Part shown: positions 60,060 through 64,000 of the stretch, in pieces | Position numbering within the stretch: position 1 is the stretch's first letter | Layout: each line of letters begins with the position of its first letter | From: Nonomuraea dietziae | GTDB taxonomy: Bacteria > Actinomycetota > Actinomycetes > Streptosporangiales > Streptosporangiaceae | NCBI RefSeq assembly: GCF_014195505.1 | Contig: NZ_JACIBV010000001.1 | Location: 5,890,001 to 5,954,000, forward strand | Direction of reading: 5' to 3' | Length of the DNA stretch: 64,000 bases | Position numbers and translations under genes: made by a program | Notes under the pieces: model-generated | The model's input: only the letters and a program-made list of their open reading frames with translations | The model's database searches: none | Told to the model about the DNA's origin: nothing

Positions 60060-60563
60060 ATGTACGTCACCACCCAGCACGCCGTATCAGCGGTCGCGGC
60101 CGACGCCGTCACCAAGGAGTTGAGGGATCGCGTCGAGATCACCGACGCGCTCTACCGCTTCGGGCTCGGCCAGGACCTCAAGGACGGCGAGCTGTTCGCC
60201 TCGGGCTTCGCCGAAGACGCCGAACTCGACTTCCGCCCCGCGGCCGCCGCATGGGGCGCCGAGCCCCCGCTGATGTCCGGCAGGGACACGATCGTCACGA
60301 CCATCCTCGCGATGTTCGAGGGCCGGGTGGACACCACCCACCAGGTCACCAACTCGCGCGTCGCCGTCGACGGAGACACCGCCCGCCTGACCGCGCTGGT
60401 GGAGGCCCAGCACCTGCTCATCGCGGACCGCGGCACGCACGCCCTGCTGAAGAACCTCTACGACGTCGACCTCGTCCGCGAGGGCGAGCGCTGGCTCATG
60501 CGGAGGGTCCGCATCGACAACCTCTGGTACACCGGCGACCCGACGGCCGTCTTCGGCGGCTGA
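60060..60563 (+). CDS. SnoaL-like / NTF2-superfamily protein
   Basis: 167 residues. EITDALYRFGLGQDLKDGELFASGFAEDAELDFRPA, VDTTHQVTNSRVAVDGDTARLTALVEAQHLL and a C-terminal WLMRRVRIDNLWYTGDP fit the SnoaL_4-like cone fold. GGGAG 7 nt before the ATG. Enzyme or binding role unknown. Divergent from its likely LysR regulator. Confidence 0.9.
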   Translation: MYVTTQHAVSAVAADAVTKELRDRVEITDALYRFGLGQDLKDGELFASGFAEDAELDFRPAAAAWGAEPPLMSGRDTIVTTILAMFEGRVDTTHQVTNSRVAVDGDTARLTALVEAQHLLIADRGTHALLKNLYDVDLVREGERWLMRRVRIDNLWYTGDPTAVFGG

Positions 60564-60619
60564 GCACGCGCGGGGCACTCAGCCGAGAGACGGCCGAGCC
60601 ACGCGTGAGGCGTCCGACG

Positions 60620-61147
60620 TCACCAAGGCTCGGCCGGGGTGGTGGTGGTGTTCCGGTGGCGGAGGGCCAGGACGGCGGCGGCGCCGCCGAGGCCCAGGGC
60701 GAGGGCGGCCAGGCCCCAGGCCAGGCCCTTGCGCTCGCAGCCCAGCATCGCGTCGACCGAGAGCTTTCCTGGACCGTGCACCGCCAGCGACGCCGCGCCG
60801 GTGGCGAGAACGAGCGGGTACTCGAACCCGCCGTGCTGCGCCCACAGCCCCTTGGACAGGTGCGCCGAGACGGTGGCGTTGGTCATCGTCGCGATGAGAC
60901 CGGCGGAGGACAGCGGCGTGGCCGCGCCGAGCGCGATCCCCGCGCCCGAGCCGAACTCGCCCAGACCGGCCGCCAGGCCCATGAGCCTGCCCTGCGGGTA
61001 GCCGAGCGCCGTCATCATCTCGCCGGTCGCCTCGGGGCCGCCCCCGCCGAACCAGCCGAACAGCTTCTGCGCGCCGTGCCCCATGAGCAGCAGCCCGGCG
61101 GGCACGCGCAGCAGCAGCACACCCATGTCCTCTGCGGTTACCTTCAT
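60620..61147 (-). CDS. DoxX-family membrane protein
   Basis: 175 residues with four to five hydrophobic helices and the DoxX pattern LLLRVPAGLLLMGHGAQKLFGWFGGGG, then GLGEFGSGAGIALGAATPL. Part of a quinone-linked or oxidative-stress membrane module in other bacteria. AGGAA 8 nt before the ATG. Confidence 0.9.
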   Translation of the reverse strand: MKVTAEDMGVLLLRVPAGLLLMGHGAQKLFGWFGGGGPEATGEMMTALGYPQGRLMGLAAGLGEFGSGAGIALGAATPLSSAGLIATMTNATVSAHLSKGLWAQHGGFEYPLVLATGAASLAVHGPGKLSVDAMLGCERKGLAWGLAALALGLGGAAAVLALRHRNTTTTPAEPW

Positions 61148-61208
61148 GCGGGGTTCCTACCCGTACAAGCCGGGCATTATGGCTGCGCCGAAATGAGGCG
61201 GCAGGGCG

Positions 61209-62477
61209 TCAGGAGTCGCGTTCGGCGAGCGACGACGGTTGCGGGGTGCCCCGCAGCCGATCGAGGCGCGACATGATCGGGGTGGAGGTGACCCCGTGCA
61301 GCACGATGGAGGCCACCACGGTGAAGGCGGCCACCGCCCACAGCTCCTCCTGGGGCACGCCGAAATCGGCCTGCCCGAGCGCGTACGCGAGGTAGTAGAG
61401 CGAGCCGATGCCGCGGATCCCGAAGAAGGACGTGACGGCCCGCTCGCGCGGGCCCGCAGGGCCGCCCAGTTGGACCAGCCACCCGGTCAGCGGGCGGATC
61501 ACCACCAGCAGCAGGAGGGCGACGGCGGCGCCGCGCCAGGTCAGCGAGGCCAGGCCGCCCGCCGCGACGAAGCCGCCGAGCAGAAGCAGGAGCCAGGCGG
61601 TGAGCAGCCGTTCGATCTGCTCGATGAAGCCGTGCAGGATGCCGTTGTAGCCGTGGCTGCGCTCGGCGTTCCTGATCGCGCAGGCGGTGACGAAGACGGC
61701 GATGAAGCCGTAGCCGTGGACGAGCTCGGTCAGGCCGTACGCCAGGAAGGTGCTGGCCAGGGCGACGAACCCGTCGCGGTGCTCGGCCAGGCGCAGGTTC
61801 TCGGTCTTGGCGTGGAAGAACAGGCGGCCGAGCAGCCAGCCGATCAACAGCCCGCCGAGGACTCCGGCGGAGATCCGGTAGAGCACGTCCACCAGCGCCC
61901 ATTCGCCCACCCACGCGGTGCCGCCCGTGGCGGCCATGGCGATGGCGGCGTAGACGATGGGGAAGGCCAGCCCGTCGTTGAGCCCGGCTTCGGAGGTGAG
62001 GGAGAAGCGGACCTCGTCGTCGGCGTTCTCGGCGTCGACGGGCTCTCCCACCTGCACGTCGGAGGCCAGCACGGGGTCGGTGGGCGCGAGCACCGCGCCG
62101 AGCAGCACCGCCGCCGCCAGCGGCCAGCCCAGCAGCCACGCGGTGACTGCCGCGACGGCCACCACGGTGAGCGGCATGGTCCCGCCGAGCAGCCGCCAGG
62201 TCGTCGACCAACTGCGCAGGCCGAGCCTGCGGTTGATCGCCAGGCCCGCGCCCATGAGCGAGATGACCACACAGATCTCGGTGACGTGCTCCAGCGCCAC
62301 CCTGTGGGCGACGGGATCGACCTCGGGCAGCGGAAGGGGGAGCAGGAACAGCAGCAGCCCGCCGAGCAGGCAGGCCAGCGGCAGGGAGAAGGGCAGCCGA
62401 TTCAGCACGCCGGGCAGCACCGCGGCCAGCAGCGCGCCCGCGCCACCGATGGCGAAGATGAGATCAGGGTTGTTCAC
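61209..62477 (-). CDS. Cation:proton antiporter (CPA family, Na+/H+ type)
   Basis: 422 residues with about 12 hydrophobic helices. The CPA1 core is APTDPVLASDVQVG (two Asp of the ion site) and SLTSEAGLNDGLAFPIVYAA. It exchanges Na+ or K+ for H+ across the plasma membrane. GTG start with AGGTGA 9 nt upstream. Confidence 0.92.
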   Translation of the reverse strand: MNNPDLIFAIGGAGALLAAVLPGVLNRLPFSLPLACLLGGLLLFLLPLPLPEVDPVAHRVALEHVTEICVVISLMGAGLAINRRLGLRSWSTTWRLLGGTMPLTVVAVAAVTAWLLGWPLAAAVLLGAVLAPTDPVLASDVQVGEPVDAENADDEVRFSLTSEAGLNDGLAFPIVYAAIAMAATGGTAWVGEWALVDVLYRISAGVLGGLLIGWLLGRLFFHAKTENLRLAEHRDGFVALASTFLAYGLTELVHGYGFIAVFVTACAIRNAERSHGYNGILHGFIEQIERLLTAWLLLLLGGFVAAGGLASLTWRGAAVALLLLVVIRPLTGWLVQLGGPAGPRERAVTSFFGIRGIGSLYYLAYALGQADFGVPQEELWAVAAFTVVASIVLHGVTSTPIMSRLDRLRGTPQPSSLAERDS

Positions 62478-62619
62478 CGGCTTTCACCTGCCCCGCTGGT
62501 CTCATGAAAACTGAAATATCACGTCTCCGTGGGCGACCGGCGGCACCGCCGCGCCAGGCCGGCCTCCGTCCTCTCGTGGCGCTTGACCCTGACACCGTGT
62601 CAGCCGTCATGCTCCCCGC

Positions 62620-63543
62620 ATGTCCATCCCCTATGTCGGCTCGGGTCCGTACTGCTACGCGAACGCGCTCGCCATGATGCTGGGCGCCGAGGCGCCCCCG
62701 CCCTCCGTCATCGAGGTCCTGACCGGCTCGCCGTACGGCATGCAGCTGATCGGTGGCCGGATGCCCCTCTTCGATCCCTTCGGCTGGGACCCCGAGCAGG
62801 GGCTCGACGCCGCGATCGAGCTGCTCGGCTGGTCGTGCGAGCGCGGCGACGGCGGCTCGGCGGCCGAGGCCCTCGACCGGCTGCGCAGGGCCTGCCAGGA
62901 GGGCCCGGTCCTGGCGGGCCCGCTGGAGATGGGGCTGCTGGCGCACCAGCCCGGCTCCGGCCGGGCGGTCGGGGCCGACCACTACGTGGTGGTGCTGGCA
63001 GTGGACGACGACACCGTGCTCCTGCACGACCCGGAGGGCCACCCGTACGCCACGGTGCCGACCGGGGTCTTCGCCGAGTCCTGGCGCGGCGAGTTGGTCG
63101 CCTACCTGGAACGCCCTTACGCGATGCGGTCGGGCTTCGTGAGGCGGGAGCGGGTGAGCCAGGCCGAGGCGCTGCGGCGTTCGCTGCCGGCAGGTGTGGC
63201 CTGGCTGGGGGGCAGGAAGGACAAGCCCGTCCCTCCGGGGACGCTGGGGCAGGCGGAGGCGGCCGAGCGCACGGCCGAGCTCGTGGCGGAAGGGCTGGAT
63301 CCCGAGGTCAGGCAGCTGTGGCAGGCGTTCGCCGTCAGGGTGGGCGCGCGCAGGCTGAACGATCTGGCCGTCTGCCTCGCCTCGATGGGACGGGAGGAGG
63401 GCGCCGCCGTCGCCGCCGGACAGGCCCGCATCGTGGGAGGGCTCCAGCGGCCTGTCGTGGCGGGCGACGACGCGGCGCTCATGGCGGGGCTGCGCGAGCT
63501 GGCCCCGACCTATGAGCGGCTGCGCGCCGTCCTCGGCTCATGA
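62620..63543 (+). CDS. BtrH/C39-like papain-fold protein
   Basis: 307 residues. The N-terminal 150 residues have the BtrH N-terminal/peptidase C39-like pattern IPYVGSGPYCYANALAMMLG. A possible triad is Cys12, His121 (GADHYVVVLAV) and Asp137 (LLHDPEGHPYA). The C-terminal half is helical. BtrH transfers an acyl side chain in butirosin synthesis and C39 domains cleave leader peptides; either chemistry is possible. No biosynthetic genes lie next to it. Confidence 0.82.
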   Translation: MSIPYVGSGPYCYANALAMMLGAEAPPPSVIEVLTGSPYGMQLIGGRMPLFDPFGWDPEQGLDAAIELLGWSCERGDGGSAAEALDRLRRACQEGPVLAGPLEMGLLAHQPGSGRAVGADHYVVVLAVDDDTVLLHDPEGHPYATVPTGVFAESWRGELVAYLERPYAMRSGFVRRERVSQAEALRRSLPAGVAWLGGRKDKPVPPGTLGQAEAAERTAELVAEGLDPEVRQLWQAFAVRVGARRLNDLAVCLASMGREEGAAVAAGQARIVGGLQRPVVAGDDAALMAGLRELAPTYERLRAVLGS

Positions 63544-64000
63544 GGGCACAGGGGCCGCGGGTGCCGGCTCCAGGTGGGGTGGCTGGTCGGCCGTCGGCGG
63601 GACCTGCCTGAGGAAGACGAAGGCCACGCCGGCCGCGAGGACCACGATCCCCGCGCTGATCATCGCCGCTGTCTGCAGGGCGCTGGTGAAGGCCGATCCC
63701 GCCGCGTCGAGGAGCGCGTCGGCGGCCGGTCCCTGGAGCCGTCCCGCCGCGGCGGCGGCGCCGCCCAGTGTGTCGCCTGCGATGGCCGCCTCCTCGGCGG
63801 GAAGCCCTTCGGGCAGGGTCAGCCGCGCCCGGTAGACGGCGGTGGCGATGCTGCCGAACAGCGCCAGGCCGAAGGCGCCGCCGAACTCCTGGACGGTCTC
63901 CGACAGGGAGGAGGCGGAGCCCGAACGCTCGGGCGGTGCCGACCCCACGATCAGGTCGGTCCCGAGCACCATGAGCGGGGAGGCGCCGAGGAAGAAGACG
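63538..64000 (-). CDS. MFS transporter, EmrB/QacA family (C-terminal part)
   Basis: Incomplete at the window end. The visible 150 residues contain VFFLGASPLMVLGTDLIVGSAPPERSGSASSLSETVQEFGGAFGLALFGSI, typical of helices 11-13 of 14-helix DHA2 exporters, followed by the last helix and a Pro-rich tail. Convergent with the BtrH-like gene (6-nt overlap). Confidence 0.88.
   Translation of the reverse strand, partial: VFFLGASPLMVLGTDLIVGSAPPERSGSASSLSETVQEFGGAFGLALFGSIATAVYRARLTLPEGLPAEEAAIAGDTLGGAAAAAGRLQGPAADALLDAAGSAFTSALQTAAMISAGIVVLAAGVAFVFLRQVPPTADQPPHLEPAPAAPVPS

Noticed and set aside
60579..60845. Minus-strand ORF of 88 residues overlapping DoxX
   Set aside because: Arg/Pro/Gly-rich shadow of the DoxX gene in a different frame.

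Overview
The window is 64 kb of very GC-rich DNA with short intergenic gaps, many GTG/TTG starts and many 1-11 nt gene overlaps. This is typical of a filamentous actinomycete. The DivIVA-like coiled-coil protein, BTAD/AfsR-type regulator, CGNR zinc finger, DUF2293, DUF4383 and DUF5994 proteins and several STAS antagonists fit an actinomycete of the Streptosporangiaceae type; the genus is an inference. I saw no tRNA, rRNA, CRISPR array, transposase or phage genes.

Layout. 0-5.4 kb: DivIVA-like protein, a divergent ArsR-type regulator/MFS pair, a small conserved protein, a GntR regulator and a VanZ-like protein. 5.4-14.1 kb: an IclR regulator divergent from a nine-gene translationally coupled operon for the lower kynurenine pathway. 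Its genes are kynureninase, 3-hydroxyanthranilate dioxygenase, ACMS decarboxylase, semialdehyde dehydrogenase, RidA-type deaminase, decarboxylase, hydratase, aldolase and acylating acetaldehyde dehydrogenase, ending in a strong hairpin. The upper pathway (tryptophan 2,3-dioxygenase and kynurenine 3-monooxygenase, with a divergent Lrp regulator) lies at 49.4-52.2 kb. Together they run from tryptophan to pyruvate and acetyl-CoA, except for a formamidase.

14.2-30 kb: secreted serine hydrolase and LVIVD-repeat protein, LysE exporter, YjbR and DUF2293 proteins, FKBP lipoprotein, M23 peptidase, BTAD regulator, a NERD-nuclease/pseudokinase fusion, a MarR-DJ-1 operon with tandem operators, and a PadR/MFS divergon. 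29.1-35.4 kb: a fatty acyl desaturase divergent from a coupled operon of cytochrome P450, a cyclooxygenase-like heme dioxygenase and a lipase-like protein. This is the most unusual locus and looks like a bacterial oxylipin system. 35.5-42.8 kb: epoxide hydrolase, a TetR-controlled oxidoreductase/epimerase pair, NUDIX, DUF1254 and GDPD genes. 42.9-48.3 kb: a stress/regulatory block with three STAS proteins, FRG protein, DUF4383, hemerythrin, DUF5994-GNAT fusion and cold-shock protein, followed by a truncated lacI remnant. 52-64 kb: NUDIX, HPP, alpha/beta hydrolase, CGNR, Lrp with a diaminopropionate ammonia-lyase-like enzyme, TetR with a second P450, cold-shock protein, LysR/SnoaL, DoxX, proton antiporter, a BtrH/C39-like protein and the end of an MFS exporter.

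Two features matter for reading this annotation. First, four genes (LVIVD protein, P450, lipase-like protein, kynurenine monooxygenase) are each broken by what looks like one extra base in a short G or C run, so assembly error is more likely than decay. Second, nearly every local regulator has an inverted-repeat operator candidate next to its target, so much of the regulation can be read directly.
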